Origin: Sulfurimonas sp.
GTDB taxonomy: Bacteria; Campylobacterota; Campylobacteria; Campylobacterales; Sulfurimonadaceae
NCBI GenBank assembly: GCA_012963655.1
Contig: DTVI01000456.1
Coordinates: 1-15,796 of the forward strand
Direction: 5' to 3'
Length of the DNA: 15,796 bases
Shown here: positions 1 to 7,955 of the stretch, piece by piece
How the letters are laid out: each line of letters begins with the position of its first letter
How positions within the stretch are numbered: the first letter of the stretch is position 1
The notes under the pieces: model-generated
Told to the model about the DNA's origin: nothing
The model's input: the letters and a program-made list of their open reading frames with translations, nothing else
Database searches by the model: none
Translations under genes and position numbers: made by a program

Positions 1-755
1 GTGTCTTTTGAAGCCAGGTAACCAAAACGCCATCCTGTCATAGCGACAGATTTAGAAAGACCATTTATCGTTATCGTTCGATTATACATATCTTCACTGA
101 TTGCCGCAGCAGATGTAAATTCACCATCATAAATAAGCTTTTCATACATTTCATCAGATGCTACTAAAATCTCTGTTCCTTTTAGTACCTCTGCTAGTGC
201 TGTTAACTCTTCTTTAGTGTAAACAGAACCCGTCGGATTAGAAGGTGTTGTTAAAATAAGCATCTTTGTCTTAGGGGTAATTGCATTTTTTAATTGCTCT
301 GCTGTGATTTTAAAGCCACTAATATCATTTGTTTTAATTTCAATAACAGATCCACCACTGTATTTAACAAGTTCAGGATAAGTAACCCAGTATGGAGCAG
401 GGATGATAACTTCATCACCTTCTTGGATAGTAGCTTGAAAAAGATTAAATAAAGAGTGCTTTGCGCCATTACTAACAATAATTTCATTTGCAGTATATTC
501 TAAGTTGTTATCACGTTTAAGTTTTTTTGAAATAGCTTCTTTTAAGGGTGCTATTCCATCAACAGCTGTATATTTAGTAAATCCATCATTAATAGCTTTG
601 ATAGCGGAATCTTTAATCACTTGAGGGGTGTCAAAGTCAGGTTCACCTGCTGAAAAACTAAGAATATCTTTACCTTGAGCACGTAATTCTTGTGCTAAAG
701 TTGTTACCGCAATGGTAATGGATTCAGAAAGTATATTGATTCTATCAGAGTACAT
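1..755 (-). CDS. aspC: Aspartate/aromatic aminotransferase, class I PLP-dependent (partial, C-terminus beyond window)
   Basis: This is a pyridoxal-phosphate aminotransferase that probably moves the amino group between aspartate and 2-oxoglutarate in the cytoplasm. The first 251 codons are present; the family is usually near 390 residues, so about a third is missing beyond the left edge. Visible family motifs are FSAGEPDFDTP in the N-terminal arm, VSNGAKHSLFN (cofactor phosphate region), TTPSNPTGSVY (with the conserved Asn-Pro) and NGLSKSVAMTGWRFGY. The last places the Schiff-base lysine at residue 235, the position expected for the thermophile-type (Ib) aspartate aminotransferases. The start is the ATG at 755-753, preceded by AAAGG. 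It follows cysE but is set apart by a 103-base leader with its own probable promoter. Exact substrate range (aspartate, aromatic or prephenate) cannot be read from the sequence. Confidence 0.9.
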   Translation of the reverse strand, partial: MYSDRINILSESITIAVTTLAQELRAQGKDILSFSAGEPDFDTPQVIKDSAIKAINDGFTKYTAVDGIAPLKEAISKKLKRDNNLEYTANEIIVSNGAKHSLFNLFQATIQEGDEVIIPAPYWVTYPELVKYSGGSVIEIKTNDISGFKITAEQLKNAITPKTKMLILTTPSNPTGSVYTKEELTALAEVLKGTEILVASDEMYEKLIYDGEFTSAAAISEDMYNRTITINGLSKSVAMTGWRFGYLASKD

Positions 756-802
756 TAAATGCCTTTGGAAAATTAAGAATAGACTCAATAAATGAGCCCT
801 TG

Positions 803-808
803 ATTATA
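803..808 (-). promoter_or_regulatory. Probable -10 box of the aminotransferase gene
   Basis: On the minus strand the 103-base gap between cysE and the aminotransferase contains a perfect TATAAT, with an overlapping TATACT a little upstream and an AT-rich tract before that. No -35 box is visible, as is usual for the main sigma factor of Campylobacterota. The leader after it is about 45 bases long. An imperfect inverted repeat (GACTCA and TGAGCC, 782-798) lies in the leader; it is too weak to call a terminator. Confidence 0.5.
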
Positions 809-858
809 ACTAGAAGTATAGCAAAATTTTTATATTATTTATAAGGAGATAAAAAATT

Positions 859-1560
859 TTATGATTTCATGGACTTAATAAAGGTGTCATAAATTGACTC
901 AAGTTCAAGGTCTTTTTCTAAGATTTCATTATTTTCTTTAACAATAATGTGTTCTAAAACAGCAACACGCTTTAAAAGGTATTCAAACATCTCTTTATCA
1001 ATATCAGGAAGCTTATTATGTGAAAAAGGGTCTTTACAACGTCCTTTATCTACTACTCTTGCGGGGATACCAATAGCAGTTGATCTGGCAGGTACTTCTT
1101 TTACAACAACGGAATTTGCTCCTACCTTAGAATTTTCACCAATAGTAATATTTCCAAGGACCTTGGCCCCTGCACCAATAACGGCACCTTTTTTAATGGT
1201 TGGGTGACGTTTTCCCCTACTAAGGTTAACACCACCCAGGGTGACACCTTGATAAATGAGTACATCATCTTCAATGATAGTTGTTTCTCCAATAACCACG
1301 CCTGTTCCATGATCAATAAACACCCTAGCACCAATAGTAGCAGCAGGATGAATATCTATACTTGTAATCATTTGAGTAATACCCATAATCACACGAGCTA
1401 GTCGTTTCCACTTGGCTCTGTATAAGCGGTTTGATACACGATGTGTAGCAATAGCCCAAACCCCTGGATAATTAAATATAAGCTCTACTCGTGAGTGTAT
1501 TGCGGGGTCGTTATTATAAACATTTCTAAAGTCTTCGCGGATTTGTGAAAAAAGTCCCAA
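859..1560 (-). CDS. cysE: Serine O-acetyltransferase
   Basis: The enzyme makes O-acetylserine from serine and acetyl-CoA, the first step of cysteine synthesis in the cytoplasm. The 233-residue protein has a short helical N-terminal region, then left-handed beta-helix hexapeptide repeats (about residues 68-165). The catalytic pair is D69 (in DIHPAA) and H84 (in FIDHGTG), 15 residues apart as in E. coli CysE (D143/H158). GVTLGG and AVIGAGAKVLGNI are also typical. The start is a TTG at 1560-1558 with AGGAA 5 bases upstream; that ribosome site overlaps the speA stop (TAGGAA), so translation is probably coupled. The C-terminal tail is a charged helix ending in Ser, not the terminal Ile that docks into cysteine synthase in the E. 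coli complex. Only 8 bases separate it from speA. Confidence 0.95.
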   Translation of the reverse strand: MGLFSQIREDFRNVYNNDPAIHSRVELIFNYPGVWAIATHRVSNRLYRAKWKRLARVIMGITQMITSIDIHPAATIGARVFIDHGTGVVIGETTIIEDDVLIYQGVTLGGVNLSRGKRHPTIKKGAVIGAGAKVLGNITIGENSKVGANSVVVKEVPARSTAIGIPARVVDKGRCKDPFSHNKLPDIDKEMFEYLLKRVAVLEHIIVKENNEILEKDLELESIYDTFIKSMKS

Positions 1561-1568
1561 TAAAATTC

Positions 1569-3398
1569 CTAGTTTGTAGTTCTTAGGTAGCTATTTTGAT
1601 ATAAATAGAGTTCTAACTTTTGAAGTGTATCAGATTTTTCTTCTTCTGTGATAAATTTACTACGTGCCAAAGAATTTTTTAATTGAATTAAGATTTGATT
1701 CTCATCATATCCAAGGTTAGAAATTATTTTTAAAAGGCTACTGGATTCATTTATGTTTTTTATTTCATATCCATCTTTTGTAATCTCGATACTACATTCA
1801 CTAGGGTGGGCAAAAAGGTTATGACTCATACCCAGGGTTTCTTGGTATGCACCTACATTAAAAAATCCTAAAAAATAGTCTTCTTCTTCAAGGTTAATAT
1901 CATGTAAATAAAGAGGGGACTTAGAAGAAAAACCAATTTCACCATCACTATCACAGGTTATATCCCATAATGAAGCGGGTCTAACTGCTGCTTGATCGAG
2001 TTTATCTAAGGGCATGGTGGGGAAGTTTTGATTTAATCCCCAATAATCAGGAAGACTTTGAAATATAGATGCATTAATAAGGTATCTTTCTTGCAAAGAG
2101 GCTTGAAGCTTTTGAAGCTCAATCGTTTGATGATTATTAGCTAAAACAAGGGCTTTTTTTATAATCACATGAACTAGAACTTCGGCATTAGAACGATCTT
2201 GTAAGTCTATATACCCTAAATCAAAAAGGGTAAAAAGTGATTCCATATGATCAAGGGCATCATGTAAATATTCTATGGCATTTTTTGCATTAAGGGTTTT
2301 ATTTAAATCTATTAGTTCAGAAATTAAAGGAGGATTATTTTCTTTAATGTGAAGTGACTTTTCTTGATGGTCTTGGGAAAACAGCTCTAAAACAGGGGTG
2401 ATTAGAACTGCGTGAGAAGCAACAATGAAACGTCCTGATTCGGTAAAAATATCAGGATGGGCTACCTTCTTTTTATCCATAATCTCACCCAATAAAAATA
2501 CAACATCATTAGAAAACTCTTCTAAAGTGTAGGTGCGAAGCCTGTCATCATTATGTTGGGCATACTCAATAGCTAAACCACCTCCAATATTAATGGCATG
2601 TAAATCTTTAGCCCCCATTTTTTTGAGTTCGGCATAAATATTTCCAGCCTCTCTTAGGGCGCGTTTTAAAGGCGTGATATCTTCCATTTGAGAGCCAATA
2701 TGAAAATGAACCATATGAAAATATTTTAGAAGTTTATTTGTCTTTAAGAGGTGTATTGCTTCTAAAAGTTCAGTAGCAGAAAGACCAAACTTAGCATCCG
2801 TACCTCCACTTTTGGCCCATACTCCCGAGCCTGAACTGTGTAAACGAAGACGAATTCCAATAGAAGGGACCTTTAAGCTACATTTCTTAGAAACCTCGAT
2901 AATAGACTTTAGCTCAGCTAAACCCTCAATGGTCAGAGTAATGTTATGTCCCATCTGCGCAGCAATAAAACCTAAGTGAATCATTTCTGTATCTTTAAAT
3001 CCATTTACGGTGATAGGTGCATAGGTGGGAGTCTTCGCCATGGCTAAGATTAGTTCAGCCTTAGATCCTGCTTCTAGACCATATTGATAGGCTTGACCGT
3101 GCTTTACAACAGCGTCTACTAGTTCAGGGTACTGATTGACTTTTAGGGGAAAAACAGCATGAAAAGAACCCTTATATGAGACTTCTTTTATGGAACGTTC
3201 AAAGGTACTGTAAAGTGTTGAGATTTGTTTATATATAAGATGAGGAAATCTTAGTATAAGGGGACCTCTTAATCCTGATGAACGAATTTCTTTGGTGATA
3301 GTGAGTAAGGATGGCTTACTTAAATAATTGAGTTTAACCTGGGCCTCTTCTATAATGAAGTTATCATCTGCCCATATTTTTAGTCCGTAATCTGTCAT
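1569..3398 (-). CDS. speA: Biosynthetic arginine decarboxylase
   Basis: This PLP enzyme converts arginine to agmatine, the entry to putrescine and other polyamines. The 609-residue length fits the biosynthetic SpeA family (roughly 610-660). The PLP lysine is K86 in AVFPLKVNQY, within an alanine-racemase-type barrel. HFHIGSQ and INIGGGLAIEY are the cofactor-phosphate motifs, FTESGRFIVASHAVL lies in the second half, and C482 in TCDSDG is the conserved catalytic cysteine contributed across the dimer. The ATG at 3398-3396 starts 6 bases after the stop of the upstream glutamate-synthase-domain gene. No Shine-Dalgarno-like sequence is visible before it, so it may depend on re-initiation by ribosomes finishing the upstream gene. 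No agmatine deiminase or agmatinase gene is in the window. Confidence 0.95.
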   Translation of the reverse strand: MTDYGLKIWADDNFIIEEAQVKLNYLSKPSLLTITKEIRSSGLRGPLILRFPHLIYKQISTLYSTFERSIKEVSYKGSFHAVFPLKVNQYPELVDAVVKHGQAYQYGLEAGSKAELILAMAKTPTYAPITVNGFKDTEMIHLGFIAAQMGHNITLTIEGLAELKSIIEVSKKCSLKVPSIGIRLRLHSSGSGVWAKSGGTDAKFGLSATELLEAIHLLKTNKLLKYFHMVHFHIGSQMEDITPLKRALREAGNIYAELKKMGAKDLHAINIGGGLAIEYAQHNDDRLRTYTLEEFSNDVVFLLGEIMDKKKVAHPDIFTESGRFIVASHAVLITPVLELFSQDHQEKSLHIKENNPPLISELIDLNKTLNAKNAIEYLHDALDHMESLFTLFDLGYIDLQDRSNAEVLVHVIIKKALVLANNHQTIELQKLQASLQERYLINASIFQSLPDYWGLNQNFPTMPLDKLDQAAVRPASLWDITCDSDGEIGFSSKSPLYLHDINLEEEDYFLGFFNVGAYQETLGMSHNLFAHPSECSIEITKDGYEIKNINESSSLLKIISNLGYDENQILIQLKNSLARSKFITEEEKSDTLQKLELYLYQNSYLRTTN

Positions 3399-3404
3399 GA
3401 TAGA

Positions 3405-5129
3405 TTAATTATGCAGTTTATGGCGGAAATATTTATCAATATTAAAAAATATTTCTCCATTATTGTTTTTAAAAGTTAGGTTCTTCTTGCTAAGTTCGTT
3501 AATACTCTTAAACCCCATAACCGCCAGTATTACCTTCATACCCTTAAGTAAATTAGCATGATAGTTTCCTGTTTTATGACCTTGTTTAGTCACAATATAA
3601 GAAGCTCTTAGTTTTGAATCTTGTGTGGCCATGCCAACAGGACAGTTATGCCCCCCATACCCTGAACACATACGTGCACGAATACAGCCTCCACTCATCA
3701 TAAATCCACGTGCAATCCCAATTGCGTCAGCTCCCATTGAAAGCATGATAATAGCATCATCAGGTGTAAGAATTTTCCCACTAATAATAAGTCTTAAATC
3801 ATTTCGAAGAGAATGCTTATGAAGTAGAGTGTCTATAAGATACAGAGCATTAGGCGTAGTTAAACCAACTGATTGCATAAGTTCAAGAGGGGCTGTTGCC
3901 GAACCACCTTCACCACTATCTACTGTAATAAAGTCAGGTAGGGATTTACCGGCTTCTTTTCTCTTTTTCATAACAAGAATCATATCTTCCATAGCATTAG
4001 CATCAGAAATAACAATTTTAATTCCTACGGGTTTTTTGGAGATGCCTTGTAGCCTTTGTACAAAGTTAAAAAGATGATCATGTGTATCTGCATAAGGAAA
4101 ACGGTTTGGTGAGAAAAGGTCCTTACCTTGAGGAATTCCACGATAATAAGCAATATCAGCACTTACCTTAGTGGCTCCAAGTTTTCCACCCGTTTGTTTA
4201 GCCCCTTGAGCAATCTTAATTTCTGTCATTTGACAAAATTTCATGACCTTGGCATATTTGTCTTCATCAAATTTACCTTCATCATCTCTAACTCCATATA
4301 ATCCTGAACTCATTTGGAAAACCATATCAGGAAGACTTTCAGGTATTTCTTTTGGAAAGGTGTCTAAGGGTGCCTTCCAATTTACACGGAAAAATGCATG
4401 TGAGGTTTCATCATATATATAAGTGTTTTTAGTGGGTATATTATGTAAAAGGTGTTGTCTATATCTACGTATAGCAACCGCGCCATTAAAAAGATAGTTA
4501 GTAACTTTAAACATTAGTTCTGCGTAAGCAGTACTAGGGACAATTTCTAAGTATTTAGCATTTTGCATATCTGGCTTAAGAGTGAAAAGGTGATTAGATG
4601 TTAGACCACCTTCTCCTGTATTTACGGTAAAGTTTGTTTGTGTAGCACCTAATGAAAAAGCTCTTACCGCTTCAGGACTAAGGGCTCCATCACTCATAGC
4701 TGAGCGGATAATTGGGGACTTAGCCTGAAAGGGAATTTCTCTATTTTCACCAAAGGTGACAGAAAAATCATCAGAAACTTCATCATCATTAAGCACATTA
4801 GTCGCATGTTTAATAATAAACCTTGCTCCAGTAAAGGGCTGGTCTACTGAAAATGATTTATAATTGGGGAGGTTTTTTGCTGCCTTATAAACCCAATCTA
4901 TTTTATCTCTTGACTCATAAAAATTTTCTTCTGCAAAATATTGACGAAGAGGTTCTCTAAGGGCTTCAAATAAATAACGCATTCTTCCAATGACAGGATA
5001 GTTAAGTAAAAGTTGGTGGTGACGTTGAATATACTTATCATAGATAAACAGGTTAAATAAGAAGAATAGACCTAAGTATAGGCCATATTCTAAAAATAAG
5101 ATAAAATAGTGATTGAGCTGATCGATCAT
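3405..5129 (-). CDS. FMN-binding glutamate synthase domain protein with N-terminal membrane helix
   Basis: This 574-residue protein is the stand-alone FMN/3Fe-4S domain of the glutamate synthase family (YerD/archaeal GltB type). The N-terminus carries one probable membrane helix (about residues 8-30, FILFLEYGLYLGLFFLFNLF), followed by a basic stretch. The barrel begins near residue 130 with the typical FQAKSPIIRSAMSDGALSPEA and GEGGLTSNH segments, continues with TVDSGEGGSATAPLEL and ends with GADAIGIARGFMMSGGC. Three cysteines, C482, C488 and C496, have the spacing C-x5-C-x7-C and probably bind the cluster; the last spacer looks longer than the C-x4-C I recall from classic GltB. No glutamine amidotransferase domain and no C-terminal GltB beta-helix domain are present, so ammonia or another partner would have to supply nitrogen. 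A true glutamate synthase activity is unproven for this subfamily. GAGGG lies 6 bases before the ATG. Confidence 0.85.
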   Translation of the reverse strand: MIDQLNHYFILFLEYGLYLGLFFLFNLFIYDKYIQRHHQLLLNYPVIGRMRYLFEALREPLRQYFAEENFYESRDKIDWVYKAAKNLPNYKSFSVDQPFTGARFIIKHATNVLNDDEVSDDFSVTFGENREIPFQAKSPIIRSAMSDGALSPEAVRAFSLGATQTNFTVNTGEGGLTSNHLFTLKPDMQNAKYLEIVPSTAYAELMFKVTNYLFNGAVAIRRYRQHLLHNIPTKNTYIYDETSHAFFRVNWKAPLDTFPKEIPESLPDMVFQMSSGLYGVRDDEGKFDEDKYAKVMKFCQMTEIKIAQGAKQTGGKLGATKVSADIAYYRGIPQGKDLFSPNRFPYADTHDHLFNFVQRLQGISKKPVGIKIVISDANAMEDMILVMKKRKEAGKSLPDFITVDSGEGGSATAPLELMQSVGLTTPNALYLIDTLLHKHSLRNDLRLIISGKILTPDDAIIMLSMGADAIGIARGFMMSGGCIRARMCSGYGGHNCPVGMATQDSKLRASYIVTKQGHKTGNYHANLLKGMKVILAVMGFKSINELSKKNLTFKNNNGEIFFNIDKYFRHKLHN

Positions 5130-5153
5130 TTATATCCCTCAGGAGTTTAAGTT

Positions 5154-6368
5154 CTAGAAAGACTCTTGTAAAATCTCTTCTTCTGTTTTATTAAGAAGGT
5201 CTTTTACCCAAAGCGTCCCATTTCTCAACTCATTTTCACCGATTATAACACAGTATTGGGCATCTGCTTTATCTGCAGCCTTCAAATGTGCTTTTAAGTT
5301 ACGCGCCTTATAGCCAATGGTAACCTTATCATTTTGGCGTTTGTTCATACCAATTTTATAAATTTTACTTATTGCATTCTCATCCATGGCTCCGAAATAA
5401 TAACCTTCACGTGTAGTTTCAGGCATAACTATAAGCTCCATTAGACGTTCAATCCCAATAGCAAAACCAATGGCAGGAGTAGGTCTTCCTTCTAAAAATT
5501 CTACTAATCTGTCATATCGTCCCCCACCAGCAATAGCAGATTGCGCTCCAATTTCTGTACTCACAAACTCAAAGGCTGTTTTAGAATAGTAGTCTAAACC
5601 CCGTACTAAGTGTGTGTCAATCTCATAAGCCATGTTATGCTCATCTAAAAGAGCTGTTAATGCTTTAAAGTCAGTATCACAGCCTTCACAAAGATTTTGC
5701 ATAAGCTTAGGTGCGTCTGTGTAGACCTCTTGACAATGGGTGTTTTTACAATCTAAAACGCGAATAGGATTCGTTTCCTTACGTCTTTGACAATCCTCAC
5801 AAACCTCAGTCTCATGGGCTTCAAGAAATTTTACTAGGCTATCTCTATATTGAGGCATACAATTAGTGTCACCTAAAGAATTTAGCTTAAGTGTAAAATT
5901 TATACCTAGGGCGTTAAAGATATCTCTAACCATCAAGATAAGTGAGGCATCTTCAAGTACGTTTGCCTCTCCAAAGCTTTCACATCCAAACTGGTGAAAC
6001 TGTCTTAGTCTACCTTTTTGAGGTCTTTCATATCTAAACATTGTCCCATGATAAAACAAACGTTGGACTGTCTCGACCCTGTCATACTTGTTTTGAACAA
6101 AGGCACGAACCACACCAGCAGTTCCTTCAGGACGAAGACATACATCATTATCACCCTTATCTGTAAATTGGTACATCTCTTTTCCAACAATATCAGAACT
6201 TTCGCCAACAGAGCGTTTAAATAGGGCTGTTTCTTCAAGTTGCGGTGTTTCAATAAATCTAAAACCGTAGTTTTTAGCAATACGTGTTGCTGTTTGTATA
6301 AAGTATGAAAAGCGCGCAGAGTCTTCAATATCTAGCGTGTCATTCATTCCGCGAAGTGAACGGATCAT
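5154..6368 (-). CDS. hisS: Histidine-tRNA ligase
   Basis: Class II aminoacyl-tRNA synthetase that charges tRNA-His. The 404 residues are near the usual 400-430. Class II motif 2 is at residues 111-130 (FRYERPQ...FHQFGCE). The histidine-specific motifs are VRGLDYYSKTAFEF (255-268, with catalytic R256) and AGGGRYDRL (280-288); motif 3 is GFAIGIERLM (301-310). Six cysteines (190, 193, 207, 212, 227, 230) form a cluster in the insertion domain, in the pattern seen in many bacterial HisRS, and may bind zinc. The C-terminal anticodon-binding domain looks complete but short. The ATG overlaps the tmk stop as ATGA (6365-6368), with AGGA 5 bases before it. It is followed after 24 bases by the glutamate-synthase-domain gene. 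Confidence 0.96.
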   Translation of the reverse strand: MIRSLRGMNDTLDIEDSARFSYFIQTATRIAKNYGFRFIETPQLEETALFKRSVGESSDIVGKEMYQFTDKGDNDVCLRPEGTAGVVRAFVQNKYDRVETVQRLFYHGTMFRYERPQKGRLRQFHQFGCESFGEANVLEDASLILMVRDIFNALGINFTLKLNSLGDTNCMPQYRDSLVKFLEAHETEVCEDCQRRKETNPIRVLDCKNTHCQEVYTDAPKLMQNLCEGCDTDFKALTALLDEHNMAYEIDTHLVRGLDYYSKTAFEFVSTEIGAQSAIAGGGRYDRLVEFLEGRPTPAIGFAIGIERLMELIVMPETTREGYYFGAMDENAISKIYKIGMNKRQNDKVTIGYKARNLKAHLKAADKADAQYCVIIGENELRNGTLWVKDLLNKTEEEILQESF

Positions 6369-6946
6369 GTAAGTCCTTTTATGTAATCATTAATTTGTGT
6401 GTGAATATTTCTTATACTGTCTTCAGCATGGATGATAAGTGTTGGTATCTTAAGGGTATTGGCAACAAACTCTAGTTGTTCTTGTACATCTAACATATAA
6501 GCAATACCGCGTTGTTCAATCACATCATGGCTTTTTTCACCCAAACGTTCTTTAAGTGTTTCTTCTTTAATCTTAAATAAAATAATCTGTTCAGGCATAA
6601 TATCTTGCATAGCAAAACGGTTAAGGGTTTCAAGCCAATCGAAGTCAAACTTTTTAGAAGCTAGGGCGTAAGCCATACCTGAGATAAGTGATCTATCTGA
6701 GATGATTAAACGTCCAAGATTAGGCTTAATAACATTAGAAGCGTGGTTACTTCTGTCGGCTAAAAATAATAGAAGCTCTGTAACAGGGCATAAGTCGTCA
6801 CTATACAAGACAAGCTCACGAATCTTCGCTCCAAGCTCAGTAGCACCGGGTTCTTTAGTAATTATGGCCTGGGGAAAGGCCTCAGCTAAGAGTTGTATTT
6901 GTGTGCTTTTTCCACAAGTGTCAATGCCTTCTACTACAATGTACAT
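6365..6946 (-). CDS. tmk: Thymidylate kinase
   Basis: The enzyme phosphorylates dTMP to dTDP for DNA synthesis. The 193-residue protein starts directly with the P-loop strand: MYIVVEGIDTCGKST, with G7, K13 and S14 forming the Walker A motif. It continues with TKEPGAT (the EPG motif near the thymidine site), LLFLADRSNH and SDRSLISGMAYA (DRX motif, here DRS rather than the commoner DRY). The LID region is KEETLKERLGEKSHDVIEQRG. The ATG has GAGGA about 8 bases upstream, inside the end of coaD; the two genes overlap by 13 bases in different frames. The 3' end overlaps hisS by 4 bases. Confidence 0.95.
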   Translation of the reverse strand: MYIVVEGIDTCGKSTQIQLLAEAFPQAIITKEPGATELGAKIRELVLYSDDLCPVTELLLFLADRSNHASNVIKPNLGRLIISDRSLISGMAYALASKKFDFDWLETLNRFAMQDIMPEQIILFKIKEETLKERLGEKSHDVIEQRGIAYMLDVQEQLEFVANTLKIPTLIIHAEDSIRNIHTQINDYIKGLT

Positions 6947-7422
6947 TGGCCCATCCTCTTGATAAGGGCTTCAACCCTTACTGGAAGTAAATGAGAGGTC
7001 TTGCCGTTAAACTTTAAAAGGTTACGTATTATTGAAGAACTTACAAAGGCATGTTGCAAGGTTGGCATAAGATACACAGTTTCTATTGTCTCATTTAAAG
7101 AATTATTTAAATATCCAAGTTGAAGCTCATATTCGAAATCACTTCCTGTTCGCAGTCCTCGCACTAAAACACTGGCATTTTGTTCTACTGCTAGGTCAAC
7201 GGTTAGATTATTAAAGGGTACGACCTTAACATTACTAAGTTCAGATATAGCAATTTCTACCATTGTTACACGTTGTTCTATTGGAAACATAGGGTTTTTA
7301 TCTGAGGAGTCAGCAACGGCAACAATAACTTCATCAAAAAGTTTAGAAGAACGTATAATGATGTCATAATGACCATTAGTAATAGGATCAAAGGTCCCTG
7401 GATATAAGGCTATTTTTTTCAC
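6934..7422 (-). CDS. coaD: Pantetheine-phosphate adenylyltransferase
   Basis: This enzyme transfers AMP from ATP to 4'-phosphopantetheine, the next-to-last step of coenzyme A synthesis. At 162 residues it has the standard length. The nucleotidyltransferase signature is YPGTFDPITNGHYDII, with the T/HxGH motif at T15-H18, and the second signature FVSSSIIRNLLKF is near residue 127. The RGLRTGSDFEYELQ stretch is highly typical of CoaD. The start is GTG at 7422-7420, overlapping the ubiX stop as GTGA, with GGAG 6 bases upstream. The 3' end runs 13 bases into tmk. The ubiX-coaD-tmk order gives a tightly coupled block of cofactor and nucleotide genes. Confidence 0.96.
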   Translation of the reverse strand: MKKIALYPGTFDPITNGHYDIIIRSSKLFDEVIVAVADSSDKNPMFPIEQRVTMVEIAISELSNVKVVPFNNLTVDLAVEQNASVLVRGLRTGSDFEYELQLGYLNNSLNETIETVYLMPTLQHAFVSSSIIRNLLKFNGKTSHLLPVRVEALIKRMGQCTL

Positions 7423-7946
7423 TCACTACTCCATCTTTTATATAAATTATGTTCTATATTTACAAGATCAAACCATTTACCAATAAAAAAGTTTTCCATC
7501 TCATCTATACTCTTAGTCTCTGCGTAGTAAGCAGCTACCGGTGGAGCAATAATAACACCAAGTCTAGAAAGTTTTAACATGTTTTCTAAGGCGATAGCAG
7601 AAAAAGGCATCTCTCTTGGGGCTAGTAAAAGGGTTTTGTTTTCTTTTATCATTACGGAAGCTGCTCTTGTGATAAGGTCATCAGCAATTCCACAAGCGAT
7701 CTTGGCTAGGGTATTCATACTACAAGGCGTAATCATCATAATATCTGCCCCATAAGAACCCGAAGCAATAGAGGCTCCAATATCTGAATTTTTATAATGT
7801 TTTAAATCCATTTCTTTATCTAAAACAACCTTTGCATGATCAGATACAACAAGATGCTTATCCATAGCCTCGGGTAGCTCTTTCAAAACATTAAAACCGA
7901 TGTGCGCACCACTTGCACCACTAATGGCTATGATAATTTTTTTTAT
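7419..7946 (-). CDS. ubiX: Flavin prenyltransferase (UbiX), apparent ATA start
   Basis: UbiX attaches a dimethylallyl group to FMN to make prenylated FMN, the cofactor of UbiD-type decarboxylases. In Campylobacterota this probably serves the futalosine menaquinone route (inference). The frame translates as KKIIIAISGASGAHIGFNV at the N-terminus, where GASGA is the flavin-binding motif. It continues with TPCSMNTLAKIACGIADDL, LLLAPREMPFS and APPVAAYY. Residue count from the proposed start is 175 (family about 185-190). The frame has no ATG, GTG or TTG between the in-frame stop at 7964-7962 and the TTG at 7886, and that TTG would remove the flavin motif. The codon in the usual start place is ATA (7946-7944), 5 bases after GGAG and overlapping the flgA TAA. 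The function call is firm; the start is unusual. Confidence 0.9.
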   Translation of the reverse strand: MKKIIIAISGASGAHIGFNVLKELPEAMDKHLVVSDHAKVVLDKEMDLKHYKNSDIGASIASGSYGADIMMITPCSMNTLAKIACGIADDLITRAASVMIKENKTLLLAPREMPFSAIALENMLKLSRLGVIIAPPVAAYYAETKSIDEMENFFIGKWFDLVNIEHNLYKRWSSE

Positions 7947-7955
7947 TTTATCTCC
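7943..7955 (-). promoter_or_regulatory. Ribosome binding site and ATAA stop/start junction of flgA and ubiX
   Basis: On the minus strand GGAG (7955-7952) is followed after 5 bases by ATAA (7946-7943). TAA ends flgA, and ATA is where the ubiX start is expected. In this operon the tmk/hisS and ubiX/coaD junctions use the same arrangement as ATGA and GTGA. A single G-to-A change from ATGA would keep a flgA stop (TGA to TAA) and turn the ubiX ATG into ATA. Confidence 0.55.

Noticed and set aside
782..798. Inverted repeat in the aminotransferase leader as an operator or riboswitch
   Set aside because: It has about four contiguous pairs plus one after a mismatch; too weak to support.
3625..4077. 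Plus-strand open frames opposite the glutamate-synthase-domain gene
   Set aside because: They have no family motifs or ribosome sites, and the opposite strand encodes the conserved barrel and cysteine motif.
6005..6328. 107-codon frame overlapping hisS on the same strand
   Set aside because: It is an out-of-frame reading of the HisRS catalytic core and has no recognisable content.
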